A stretch of 64,000 bases of DNA from Tenacibaculum haliotis. Its GTDB lineage: Bacteria > Bacteroidota > Bacteroidia > Flavobacteriales > Flavobacteriaceae. Of the stretch, positions 26,810-35,291 are shown one piece after another. Location: NCBI RefSeq assembly GCF_025215075.1, contig NZ_JAOBTH010000026.1, positions 248,001 through 312,000 on the forward strand. The letters run 5' to 3'. The notes under the pieces are model-generated. The model did not search any database. It had not been told where the DNA came from and saw only the letters and a list, made by a program, of their open reading frames with translations. Both the position numbers and the translations under genes were made by a program. The first letter of the stretch is position 1. Each line of letters opens with the position of its first letter.

Positions 26810-28135
26810 TTATTTTACATCATCATAATTATCATCCCAATTTTTAGGCTTAGGATCGTGTAATTTACCTACTGATTTTGCTACAATCATAGACACAGTT
26901 GCATCTCCAGTAACATTAATAGTAGTACGTAGCATATCTAAAGGTCTATCTACAGCAAAAATTAATGCTAAAGCTACCGGATATAAATCTTTAGGAAAAC
27001 CAATAGATTCTAACACAATAACTAACATTACCATTCCTGCTCCAGGAACAGCAGCACTACCAATAGATGCTAATAAAGCCGTTAAAACAATTGCCATTTG
27101 ATTTGCAAAACCTAAACCTTCTGGCCATAAAACTTGCATTACAAATACTGCTGCTACTGCTTGATATAAACTTGTTCCGTCCATATTTATAGTTGCACCT
27201 ACTGGCAACACAAAACTAGATACTTCTTTATCTACTCCAATATGTTCCTCTACACGCTCCATCGTAACGGGTAACGTTGCCGCACTCGAACTTGTAGAAA
27301 AAGCTAATAATTGTGCTGGACTTAATTGTTTTAAAACCCAAAAAGGATTTTTCTTTGTGTAAACGCTAACTAAAACTGAATAGAAAACAATCATTAACAA
27401 CAAGCCTAAAACAACAACACCTGCATATTTTAATAAGGCTAATAAAATATCTGGATCACCAGAAGTAACCACAACATTTGCCAATAAAGCAAAAACTGCA
27501 AATGGAGAAATTAACATTATAAGATCTACCATTTTTAAAATCGCTTCATTTAATGAATCGAAAAACTTCTTTAAAGGTTTTGCTTTCTTCTCTCCAATTA
27601 ACAACATTGATATTCCTAAGAAAATAGTAAAGAATATTACTTGTAACATTGCTTTATTATTACTCATCGCACTTACTGCGTTATCTGGTACCATATCAAC
27701 AACAAACTGTAAAGGTCCACTACTCTGTTGCCTTGTTGCTTCTGAAATTTTAGCTGTTACACCAGAACTTTTTGCATATGTGTTTGTTAGTTTATCTACT
27801 GTTTCTTGTGAAATTCCGTCACCTGGCTGAATTAAATTCACCAATACCAAACCAATACTAATTGCAATTACAGTAGTACCTATATATATTAACATGGTTC
27901 TTACACCAATGCTTTTAAATTTAGAAATATCTTTTAAATCTGAAATTCCTTTAATTAATGAAGCTACAATTAACGGTACAGCTATTAATTTTAATAATTT
28001 TACAAAAATAGTTCCTAGTGGTTTTATCCAATCCTCTATAAAACTATTCCAGCCAAATTGTAATGCTAAAAATCCGAACAAGATTCCTAGAACCATTCCT
28101 ATTAAAATTTTCCAATGTAACGCCAGTTTTTTCAT
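26810..28135 (-). CDS. Dicarboxylate/amino acid:cation symporter (DAACS family)
   Basis: A 441-residue secondary transporter of the inner membrane, importing glutamate, aspartate or C4-dicarboxylates with H+ or Na+. It has about eight membrane helices plus the two re-entrant hairpins: the Ser-rich STSSSAATLPVTM and the PVGATINMDGTSLYQ signature in HP1/TM7, and SIGSAAVPGAGMVML in HP2. The C-terminal DRPLDMLRTTINVTGDA segment contains the Asp and Arg that bind substrate. The exact substrate is not determinable. Confidence 0.93.
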   Translation of the reverse strand: MKKLALHWKILIGMVLGILFGFLALQFGWNSFIEDWIKPLGTIFVKLLKLIAVPLIVASLIKGISDLKDISKFKSIGVRTMLIYIGTTVIAISIGLVLVNLIQPGDGISQETVDKLTNTYAKSSGVTAKISEATRQQSSGPLQFVVDMVPDNAVSAMSNNKAMLQVIFFTIFLGISMLLIGEKKAKPLKKFFDSLNEAILKMVDLIMLISPFAVFALLANVVVTSGDPDILLALLKYAGVVVLGLLLMIVFYSVLVSVYTKKNPFWVLKQLSPAQLLAFSTSSSAATLPVTMERVEEHIGVDKEVSSFVLPVGATINMDGTSLYQAVAAVFVMQVLWPEGLGFANQMAIVLTALLASIGSAAVPGAGMVMLVIVLESIGFPKDLYPVALALIFAVDRPLDMLRTTINVTGDATVSMIVAKSVGKLHDPKPKNWDDNYDDVK

Positions 28136-28257
28136 CTATATGATTTAAATTTTTAAAGGTTGTAAGATAAAATAAATATTTAAAAAATGTGACCATTAAT
28201 CCGTAACTTGTGTCATAATTACTGATAACTAATTACAAATCTTATAACAACATTAAA

Positions 28258-28905
28258 ATGGCAGGAATTTTAGACTTATTAAACAGCGACTTAGGTAAAT
28301 CGATTATATCAGGAGTAGCAGGATCTACAGGACAAGATACTAACAAAACAAGTAGTGTTTTAACAATGGCTTTGCCTGTTTTAATGAAAGCAATGCAACG
28401 TAACGCTACTTCACCACAAGGTGCAGAAGGTTTAATGGGCGCGTTAAACAAACATGATGGTGGTATTTTAGATAATTTAGGTGATTTATTTAATGGTGGT
28501 GTAAATGCTGATGTTTTACAAGATGGTGGTAACATTTTAAAGCATGTTTTAGGAAACAAACAACAAGGAGTTGAGCAAGTAATTGGTCAAAAATCTGGAA
28601 TGGATGCTGGTGCAGTTGCTAGTATTTTAAAAACTGCAGCGCCTATCTTAATGGGAGTTTTAGGAAAACAATATCGTCAAGAAAAAGTTGGAAACTCAAG
28701 TGATTTAGGTGGTTTGTTAGGTGGGCTACTTGGTGGTAATTCTGCTGATAAAGAACAGAGTTTCTTAGAGCAAATTTTAGATGCTGACGGTGATGGAAGT
28801 ATTGTTGATGATGTTGCTGGTATGGTTTTAGGAAGCGGTAGCCAACAAAAATCTGGCGGAGGATTACTTGGTGGATTACTTGGTGGAATTTTTGGAAAAA
28901 AATAA
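28258..28905 (+). CDS. DUF937 domain protein
   Basis: A 215-residue protein with the DUF937 (YidB-like) fold: the N-terminal MAGILDLLNSDLGKSIISGVAGSTG, a central helical part with ALPVLMKAMQRNA and KTAAPILMGVLGKQ, and Gly/Leu-rich repeats (GGLLGGLLGG) with an acidic LDADGDGSIVDDV segment that looks like an EF-hand-type loop. The family is of unknown function. No signal peptide. It is followed by a strong terminator. Confidence 0.85.
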   Translation: MAGILDLLNSDLGKSIISGVAGSTGQDTNKTSSVLTMALPVLMKAMQRNATSPQGAEGLMGALNKHDGGILDNLGDLFNGGVNADVLQDGGNILKHVLGNKQQGVEQVIGQKSGMDAGAVASILKTAAPILMGVLGKQYRQEKVGNSSDLGGLLGGLLGGNSADKEQSFLEQILDADGDGSIVDDVAGMVLGSGSQQKSGGGLLGGLLGGIFGKK

Positions 28906-28926
28906 ATCTCACATTTATATAATATC

Positions 28927-28956
28927 AAAAAGGGTAAACATTTGTTTGCCCTTTTT
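28927..28956 (+). terminator. Terminator after DUF937 gene
   Basis: AAAAAGGG (28927-28934) and CCCTTTTT (28949-28956) pair, with AAACA/TGTTT extending the stem toward a short loop, followed by CTTTT. It overlaps the -33 region of the next promoter. Confidence 0.8.
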
Positions 28957-28972
28957 CTTTTAATTACTTTTG
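28941..28972 (+). promoter_or_regulatory. Promoter of the DUF6787-like gene
   Basis: TTTG (28941-28944), a 20-base spacer, and TACTTTTG (28965-28972), a textbook Bacteroidota -33/-7 pair. The -7 ends only five bases before the ATG, so the message is probably leaderless. The -33 box lies inside the terminator of the preceding gene. Confidence 0.6.
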
Positions 28973-28977
28973 CCGCC

Positions 28978-29283
28978 ATGGAAAAATTAAAACAACGTTG
29001 GGGTTTAAAAACCAATTGGGATGTAATAGCAGTACTAATCGTATTTTCTATTAACGGTTCGTTTGCTTCTTGGGTTGCAAAACCTATTACTGCTTTTTTC
29101 GGGCTCTCTCTTGAAACTACTTCTCCTTGGGTGTATTGGCCTTTACGTATTTTTCTTATTTTTCCTATTTATCAAACTACCTTGCCTTTAGTTGGTTGGC
29201 TATTTGGTCAATTTAAATTCTTTTGGGCTTTTGAAAAGAAATTTTTAAGTAGATTAGGTTTGGGTTTTTTATTTAAAGACTAA
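28978..29283 (+). CDS. DUF6787-like small membrane protein
   Basis: A 101-residue protein with two hydrophobic segments (WDVIAVLIVFSINGSFASWV and WVYWPLRIFLIFPIYQTTLPLVGWLFG). It starts MEKLKQRWGLKTNWD, a pattern I associate with the flavobacterial DUF6787 family. The function is unknown. ATG 28978 is chosen because the promoter -7 box lies just before it, while the upstream TTG at 28942 would be inside the terminator. Confidence 0.7.
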   Translation: MEKLKQRWGLKTNWDVIAVLIVFSINGSFASWVAKPITAFFGLSLETTSPWVYWPLRIFLIFPIYQTTLPLVGWLFGQFKFFWAFEKKFLSRLGLGFLFKD

Positions 29284-29396
29284 TTTTTAAATTTACCTAT
29301 TATTTTTATTAAGTTTATAAGGATAAATAAACATCATATTTATAACTAAATCATTGTGGTAAAAGAAATAATATCTATCCAGTTTCTGAAAACTCA

Positions 29397-29915
29397 ATGA
29401 AATCAATTGAAATAAAAATTGATTTTAGTATTGTTAAAAAAGGTGAGACATTTATTAAGCGTAATAAAAGAAATAATAAGGAATACTTTATTATTGATGG
29501 AGTTTCTAGAAGCTACTTAATAAATCCGGAAGGAGAAGATATTACAATTTCTTTTTTCACTAAAAACGCTATTATTTCTCCATTTTCTACTCGAACCGAA
29601 AATGAAATTTCTATTTTAAATTTTCAAGCATTAACTGAGTTAAAAATTGCAACTATTGATGCTGCTTTATTTGAACAATTAATGCTCGATAATAAAGAGA
29701 TTAGAAACTTTGGTAATAAAGTACTTAGAAACGAACTTAAACAAAAAACTTCTAAAGAAATAGGCTTAGCATCCTTATCGGCTAAAGAACGACTTCAAAG
29801 CTTTAGGAAGGATTACCGTAACTTAGAAAACTTAATACCACACACAATAATTGCCACTTATTTAGGTATAACTAATATATCTTTAAGTAGATTAAGAGGT
29901 GATTTAGCCAAATAA
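29397..29915 (+). CDS. Crp/Fnr-like transcriptional regulator
   Basis: A 172-residue protein with a cyclic-nucleotide-binding-like jelly roll (FSIVKKGETFIKRNKRNNKEYFIIDGVSRSYLINPEGEDITISFF) in the N-terminal 110 residues and a short C-terminal helical domain (YLGITNISLSRLRGDL) in the position of the helix-turn-helix. No typical cAMP-binding Arg-Ser pair is seen, as is usual in the Bacteroidota members, so the ligand is unknown. It is followed on the same strand by an outer-membrane protein and a hydrolase. Confidence 0.8.
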   Translation: MKSIEIKIDFSIVKKGETFIKRNKRNNKEYFIIDGVSRSYLINPEGEDITISFFTKNAIISPFSTRTENEISILNFQALTELKIATIDAALFEQLMLDNKEIRNFGNKVLRNELKQKTSKEIGLASLSAKERLQSFRKDYRNLENLIPHTIIATYLGITNISLSRLRGDLAK

Positions 29916-29988
29916 TTTCACTTTTTATCATTTGTTAATTGAAATTCTTTGTAATACAGAGAATTTTGTATTCATAAATATTTAACAA

Positions 29989-30609
29989 ATGACGAAAAAA
30001 ATTATTACAACCTTTTTAATTCTAGCTAGTTTAACTCTGTATAGTCAAAACAATAAATACCTTAGATTGTATGCTAATATGGGGGTTCAGATTAATCAAT
30101 TAAACTCTAATTTTAATACCGACTTAGCTACTAATTACTCTTTTCAAATAGGAGCTGGTAGTAGTTATAAATTAAAACAATTTGTAGTAGGAACAGAATT
30201 TTACAATTCGAAAGGAGCTACAGAAAACAACAATAACAAAATCGATTCTCAAGAGTTTACCTCTATCATTTATTTTGGATATGATTTTTTAAAATGTACA
30301 AGTGCTGCTCTTGAACCTACTTTGGGTATTTCATTTTCTAATAAACAATCTATATTGTATGACTATCAAAATCAAAAATCCTTAGTTTATAAGATTAATC
30401 AATTAGGAATTACACCAGCTTTAACCTACACTAAGTTTAATAGTTTAGGTGTTAGTATAGGTTTTAAAATTGGTTGTAATTACACTTTAAATAATAACTA
30501 TTGGAACAAAGGTATTGATGATACTAAAACCAACAATGCTATAAATAAGTTTACTCCGTTTATTCAATTAAATATTGGAGGAAAAATAAAACTTTTTAAA
30601 AATAAATAA
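29989..30609 (+). CDS. Predicted outer-membrane beta-barrel protein
   Basis: A 206-residue protein with a signal peptide (MTKKIITTFLILASLTLYSQ) and alternating amphipathic strands (FQIGAGSSYKL, FVVGTEFYNSKGA, TSIIYFGYDFLKC, GVSIGFKIGCNYTL, PFIQLNIGGKIKLF) ending in a hydrophobic-aromatic C-terminus, as in small porin-like barrels. I do not recognise a family. It starts 18 bases before the downstream hydrolase and both may be under the Crp-like regulator. Confidence 0.65.
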   Translation: MTKKIITTFLILASLTLYSQNNKYLRLYANMGVQINQLNSNFNTDLATNYSFQIGAGSSYKLKQFVVGTEFYNSKGATENNNNKIDSQEFTSIIYFGYDFLKCTSAALEPTLGISFSNKQSILYDYQNQKSLVYKINQLGITPALTYTKFNSLGVSIGFKIGCNYTLNNNYWNKGIDDTKTNNAINKFTPFIQLNIGGKIKLFKNK

Positions 30610-30626
30610 CTTATAAACTTTTAAAG

Positions 30627-31487
30627 ATGACAACAGTAGTAATAGATAATAACGGAAACAAATTACATTCAAAAGTTTATTTAAATAAAGATAAAGAAAC
30701 TATAATTTTATTACATGGAGGCCCTGGCGTTCCAGACGATTTACTACCTGTTGTTGATCTTTTAAAAGATACATTTCAAGTTATAACTTTTCATCAGAGA
30801 GGTACAAAATTATCTCCTTGCATTAATCATGATTATTCGATGAATGCTTATGTAAATGATATTCAATCAATAAAAAAGCACTTTAAATTAACTAGTTTTC
30901 ATTTATGGGGACATTCATGGGGTGGATTATATGCGCAGATATATGCGCAAAAATATCCAGGCAATTTATTAAGTTTATTTTTATGTTCTACTGCTTCTGG
31001 AACAAACATTCACTGGAAACAGACCGAAAAAGAGGTTATGGATTTTAATAAATCTTCCACTAGTTTTTTACAATGGTTAAAAATGGGATGGTATAGTTTA
31101 TCTGGTTACATGGGAAATAACAAATCGTATCAAAAACTATTTCAACAAGTTATAAAAAATTATAATAAAAAATTTCAACCAATAAATACCTCCGTTTTTT
31201 CTTTCTCACTTAGTAATGTAAAAGCAAAACCTATTAATAAAACTAGGCCCGAAATTATTAAATATCCTTTATTATTAAAAAATTCAAAACCTAACTATAA
31301 AATTTCAATTGTCTATGGAGAGTTTGACATTTATAAAGTAAGCAAAAAATTTGTTATTGATCGATATCCTTCTGCAAGTGTAAAGAATATTAAAGATAGT
31401 GGTCATTTACCTTGGCTACATAATCCTTTTGAATTTAAAAAAATAGTGAGTCATTTTTATAATTTAAAAAGAAACCATCAATTATAA
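30627..31487 (+). CDS. Alpha/beta hydrolase
   Basis: A 286-residue serine hydrolase of the alpha/beta fold. The oxyanion region HGGPG (30-34), the nucleophile elbow GHSWGG (S97), an acid in VYGEFDIYK and the catalytic His in DSGHLPWLHNP are all visible. The HGGPG-GHSWGG combination is typical of proline-iminopeptidase-like members, but the substrate is not known. No signal peptide, so it is cytoplasmic. Seventeen bases after the barrel protein. Confidence 0.85.
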   Translation: MTTVVIDNNGNKLHSKVYLNKDKETIILLHGGPGVPDDLLPVVDLLKDTFQVITFHQRGTKLSPCINHDYSMNAYVNDIQSIKKHFKLTSFHLWGHSWGGLYAQIYAQKYPGNLLSLFLCSTASGTNIHWKQTEKEVMDFNKSSTSFLQWLKMGWYSLSGYMGNNKSYQKLFQQVIKNYNKKFQPINTSVFSFSLSNVKAKPINKTRPEIIKYPLLLKNSKPNYKISIVYGEFDIYKVSKKFVIDRYPSASVKNIKDSGHLPWLHNPFEFKKIVSHFYNLKRNHQL

Positions 31488-31506
31488 TTATATATTAGAT
31501 GAGTAA

Positions 31507-32361
31507 CTAAACTTTTACTACCTTATAAATAGGAATTGGTAATGCTACACCTTCAGCCAAAAAACGCTTATGAACAGCTTCTTTTAAAGCACATTTTGTT
31601 TTAAATTCTTTAAATGGCTCATTTAACCAAACGTAGGCCCGCATATGTATATGATCTGTATCTACATCGATTACACGAACATCTACTTGTTGGGTATCAG
31701 CCATAACTTGTTCTGGTGTTCTAAAATCGATTACCGAAGGAAGTTTAATTGCTTCTTCTTGTATAATTTTTCGCGCTAAATCAATATCCGCCTTTAGGCC
31801 TAGTTTAAAATTATTAAAACTTAATACATGCGAATCTTCTATAGTATGATTTAAAACAGAATCAGTACTTATTACAGAGTTAGGTATAATTAATCGTTTG
31901 TTTTCAAAATTATTTATTACCGTATGTCGTAACGTAATATCTTCAACAATACCAACTCGAATATCGTCTAACCTAATATAATCTCCTATACGAAACGGTC
32001 GAAAAATAACAATAAAAGCTCCGGCTATTAAATTAGATAACGCTGCTTGCGCTGCAAAACCAATAATAGCTGCCAAAATACCAGCTCCAGAAAATATTAA
32101 CGCTGCTTGACTTCTAAAAGCTGGTACTGTCATAATAATATATACAATACCAAATAATCCTAGAAAAAATTTTACTGAGTTTCGTAAAAATAAAATACTT
32201 GTTTTACCATAACGATCCGTTTTTCTTCGTTTAATAATTTGAACAATTATGTACCTTATAATTCTAGAAAGTACCCATGCTGTAAACACAACTATTAGTA
32301 CGTATATTAAAACACCTAAAATTGAATCTAAATTAAATTGATATTTCAATAATTCTTTCAT
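31507..32361 (-). CDS. MscS-family mechanosensitive ion channel
   Basis: A 284-residue small-conductance channel. Three membrane helices occupy about residues 15-110; the pore-lining TM3 reads SGAGILAAIIGFAAQAALSNLIAGAFIVIFRP, with the Gly/Ala packing seen in MscS. The cytoplasmic beta domain follows (FRIGDYIRLDDIRVGIVEDITLRHTVI). It should release solutes on hypo-osmotic shock. Its ATG follows the parC stop with no gap, so it is likely the last gene of the parE-parC unit. Confidence 0.9.
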   Translation of the reverse strand: MKELLKYQFNLDSILGVLIYVLIVVFTAWVLSRIIRYIIVQIIKRRKTDRYGKTSILFLRNSVKFFLGLFGIVYIIMTVPAFRSQAALIFSGAGILAAIIGFAAQAALSNLIAGAFIVIFRPFRIGDYIRLDDIRVGIVEDITLRHTVINNFENKRLIIPNSVISTDSVLNHTIEDSHVLSFNNFKLGLKADIDLARKIIQEEAIKLPSVIDFRTPEQVMADTQQVDVRVIDVDTDHIHMRAYVWLNEPFKEFKTKCALKEAVHKRFLAEGVALPIPIYKVVKV

Positions 32362-35067
32362 CTAAAATAAACTTTCTTGACTATCATCTTCTTTAGCCTT
32401 TTTCTTTTGAAGCGCACGTTCTAATGCCTTTTTTGCTTTGTCGTCTTTAGTGTTTGTAAACTCTTTTGGCGACACTTCTTCCACATCTAAAGGTAAGCTA
32501 TTTTCTATTATTTCTTCCTCTTCATTTACCTCTATATTCTCTACTTTCTCTTCTTCTGGTTCCTCATAAGGTAATGCTTCTAATAAGTTAACAGTACGTA
32601 TTTTATCTGTTGTTAATTGATTTCCTTGTGCTTTAATACCTTTTACAGAAATAAATGTCTCGAAATTCACTTCTATTTTATCTAAGCTTCTTTTTGAAAA
32701 AATAACCTCAGCCATTGGTCGAAAATCAGTCGCTATAACTTCTAATTTCGATTTTTCACTTTCAGAAATAAATACTTCTTCTTTATCAATTGTATCAATT
32801 AAAAAACGTTTTACATAGTAACGTTCTTTTTCTCCATCGAAATAAACGGCAGAAATAGGCTTATTAGGCTTCCATTTTTCTAACACAATCATGTCATTTT
32901 CAAAATGCATTGATAAATCTGGTGATACTGCTTTAATCTTCCCTGATTGTGTTGCTATTAAAATTTTATCTTCTGCTCTAAATTCTCCTAATAACTCCCC
33001 TCTTTCATCAACATTTAAACGCTGTACAGCATCATCAAACCATATTTTACGAGGTTTTAAAGTTGATACACCAGCTGATTTAAAATCAATCTTTCTAATA
33101 GCAAATTTTGTTATTTGATTCCCACGAACTGCTCTTCCTTTTATCGCTAAGTCAGAGAAATCGATATCCCACTTTAACTTTTTAATACTACCAACAGCAC
33201 GAAGATTAATCGTTACAACCTCAGCTTCTCCATTCGGATTTGCTGTAAAGTATAACATTTTTGAACCTTTATTTCCTGTGGTTAAATCGTACTCTTTATC
33301 GCGGGTTACACTTGTTACGTTAAAACGTTTCATATAACTCGGTCCTTTTGCACCGTCTTTATACATCATGTTATACACCGTACGCTTGTCTTTCTTTTTA
33401 AAGATTGCAATGTGAATAATATCTTTACCTACAAAGGTTTTAGACGCTACTTTGGTAACAATCATTTTACCATCACCTTTAAAAATGATGATATCATCAA
33501 TATCAGCACATTCTGTAACGTATTCATCTTTTTTAAGAGAAGTACCTACAAAACCTTCTTCTCTATTTACATACAATTTGGTGTTTCGCATTACTACTTT
33601 CGTAGCTACGATGTCATCAAAAATTCTGATTTCTGTTTTACGCTCGCGTCCTTTACCATACTTTGTTTTTAAGTTTTTAAAGTAATCAATAGCAAAATCA
33701 ATTAAATTATCTAAGTGATGTTTTACCTCTGCTATTTTTTCTTCTAAACTCTCAATATGTTGTTTGGCTTTGTCAATATCAAATTTAGAAATTTTCTTAA
33801 TTCGAATTTCGGTTAAACGAACAATATCTTCTTCGGTTATTTCTCGCTTTAAATGTTTTATATGTGGCTGTAAACCTTTATCAATTGCTTCTATTACACC
33901 TTGCCAAGTTTCTACTTCTTCAATATCGCGGTAGATTCTATTTTCAATAAAAATTCGCTCTAACGATGCAAAATGCCATTGTTCTTGCAATTCATTTAAT
34001 TGAATTTCTAATTCACGTTTAAGCAAATTAACCGTTAAATCTGTAGAATGCTTTAACATTTCTGAAACTCCAACAAATACCGGTTTATTATCTTCAATAG
34101 TACAAGATAGTGGTGAAATTGAATTTTCGCAATTGGTAAATGCGTATAAAGCATCTATGGTTTTATCTGGTGATATTCCCGCAGGCAAATGCACTAAAAT
34201 TTCTACATTGGCAGCAGTATTATCTTCTATTTTTTTAATCTTTATTTTACCCTTATCATTTGCTTTTAAAATACTATCAATTAAAGTTGTAGTAGTCGTT
34301 GCAAACGGAATTTCAGTAATTACTAAAGTCTTTTTATCTAGTTGAGAAATTTTTGCTCGCACACGAACCTTTCCTCCTCTTATACCATCATTATAATTGG
34401 TAAAATCTGCAATTCCTCCTGTTAAAAAATCAGGCACAATTGTAAAACTTCTTCCTTTTAAATATTTAATAGAAGCATCTATCAATTCATTAAAATTGTG
34501 CGGTAATATTTTGGTAGACAAACCTACTGCAATCCCTTCTGCTCCTTGTGCTAATAATAAAGGAAACTTTACCGGTAAATCTATCGGTTCTTTTCTTCTC
34601 CCATCATACGACATTTTCCATTCTGTCGTCTTAGGATTAAAAACAACATCTAAAGCGAATTTAGATAAACGAGCTTCTATATAACGAGAAGCGGCTGCGC
34701 GGTCTCCTGTTAAGATATTACCCCAGTTACCTTGCATATCAATCAGTAATTCTTTCTGACCAATTTGCACCATAGCATCTGCAATTGACGCATCACCGTG
34801 TGGGTGATACTGCATGGTATGCCCAACAATGTTGGCTACTTTATTGTAACGACCATCATCTAAATCTTTCATAGAATGCATTATTCTACGTTGTACAGGT
34901 TTTAATCCGTCTTCTAACGACGGAACAGCTCTTTCTAAAATTACATACGAAGCATAATCTAAAAACCATTCCTTATACATTCCGGTAACTTTCGTTATCG
35001 TTTCTGCATTTTCTATTGGTTGATTCAGCTCTTCGTCGTGCTCGTAATTATTATTTTCTTCACTCAT
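32362..35067 (-). CDS. parC: Topoisomerase IV subunit A
   Basis: A 901-residue type II topoisomerase A subunit that with ParE decatenates chromosomes. The winged-helix active-site Tyr is Y129 (AAASRYIEARL); the coiled-coil gate and a C-terminal beta-pinwheel domain (from about residue 520) follow, then an acidic tail and a basic end. In the quinolone-determining helix, YHPHGDASIADA has Ala (A93) where E. coli GyrA/ParC have Ser. It is separated from parE by a small membrane-protein gene. Identification as ParC rather than GyrA rests on the parE neighbour and the divergent pinwheel. Confidence 0.9.
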   Translation of the reverse strand: MSEENNNYEHDEELNQPIENAETITKVTGMYKEWFLDYASYVILERAVPSLEDGLKPVQRRIMHSMKDLDDGRYNKVANIVGHTMQYHPHGDASIADAMVQIGQKELLIDMQGNWGNILTGDRAAASRYIEARLSKFALDVVFNPKTTEWKMSYDGRRKEPIDLPVKFPLLLAQGAEGIAVGLSTKILPHNFNELIDASIKYLKGRSFTIVPDFLTGGIADFTNYNDGIRGGKVRVRAKISQLDKKTLVITEIPFATTTTTLIDSILKANDKGKIKIKKIEDNTAANVEILVHLPAGISPDKTIDALYAFTNCENSISPLSCTIEDNKPVFVGVSEMLKHSTDLTVNLLKRELEIQLNELQEQWHFASLERIFIENRIYRDIEEVETWQGVIEAIDKGLQPHIKHLKREITEEDIVRLTEIRIKKISKFDIDKAKQHIESLEEKIAEVKHHLDNLIDFAIDYFKNLKTKYGKGRERKTEIRIFDDIVATKVVMRNTKLYVNREEGFVGTSLKKDEYVTECADIDDIIIFKGDGKMIVTKVASKTFVGKDIIHIAIFKKKDKRTVYNMMYKDGAKGPSYMKRFNVTSVTRDKEYDLTTGNKGSKMLYFTANPNGEAEVVTINLRAVGSIKKLKWDIDFSDLAIKGRAVRGNQITKFAIRKIDFKSAGVSTLKPRKIWFDDAVQRLNVDERGELLGEFRAEDKILIATQSGKIKAVSPDLSMHFENDMIVLEKWKPNKPISAVYFDGEKERYYVKRFLIDTIDKEEVFISESEKSKLEVIATDFRPMAEVIFSKRSLDKIEVNFETFISVKGIKAQGNQLTTDKIRTVNLLEALPYEEPEEEKVENIEVNEEEEIIENSLPLDVEEVSPKEFTNTKDDKAKKALERALQKKKAKEDDSQESLF

Positions 35068-35085
35068 TGAATAATGGGTATTCTT

Positions 35086-35274
35086 TTAAGAGTTATTGTT
35101 TTTTTTATTTAGGATAAAAATGATAGCAAAAACTAATACAGCTATTAGCATATTTACATAATGCTTGCTATTAATTACCCAACTTAAATTATCAAAATCA
35201 ACATTTAATAGATTGATAAAAAAGATGGTAAAAGCTATTATTAAGTATATTCTTGCTCTTCTTTCTTTATTCAT
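35086..35274 (-). CDS. Small two-helix membrane protein between parE and parC
   Basis: A 62-residue protein with two hydrophobic segments (IYLIIAFTIFFINLL and YVNMLIAVLVFAIIFIL) and basic ends. It fits the parE-parC transcription unit, 17 bases after parE stop and 18 before parC. The codon content is ordinary and no family is recognised. It may be a real small gene or a spacer ORF; its position in an operon and two well-formed helices support the former. Confidence 0.5.
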   Translation of the reverse strand: MNKERRARIYLIIAFTIFFINLLNVDFDNLSWVINSKHYVNMLIAVLVFAIIFILNKKNNNS

Positions 35275-35291
35275 TATTACTTAATTTTTTT

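Noticed and set aside
28643..29015. Minus-strand frames opposite DUF937
   Set aside because: They are antisense to Gly/Leu-rich repeats and give His/Gln- or Pro/Ser-rich low-complexity translations.
32891..34684. Plus-strand frames opposite parC
   Set aside because: They are shadows of the long ParC reading frame with no start signals or family resemblance.
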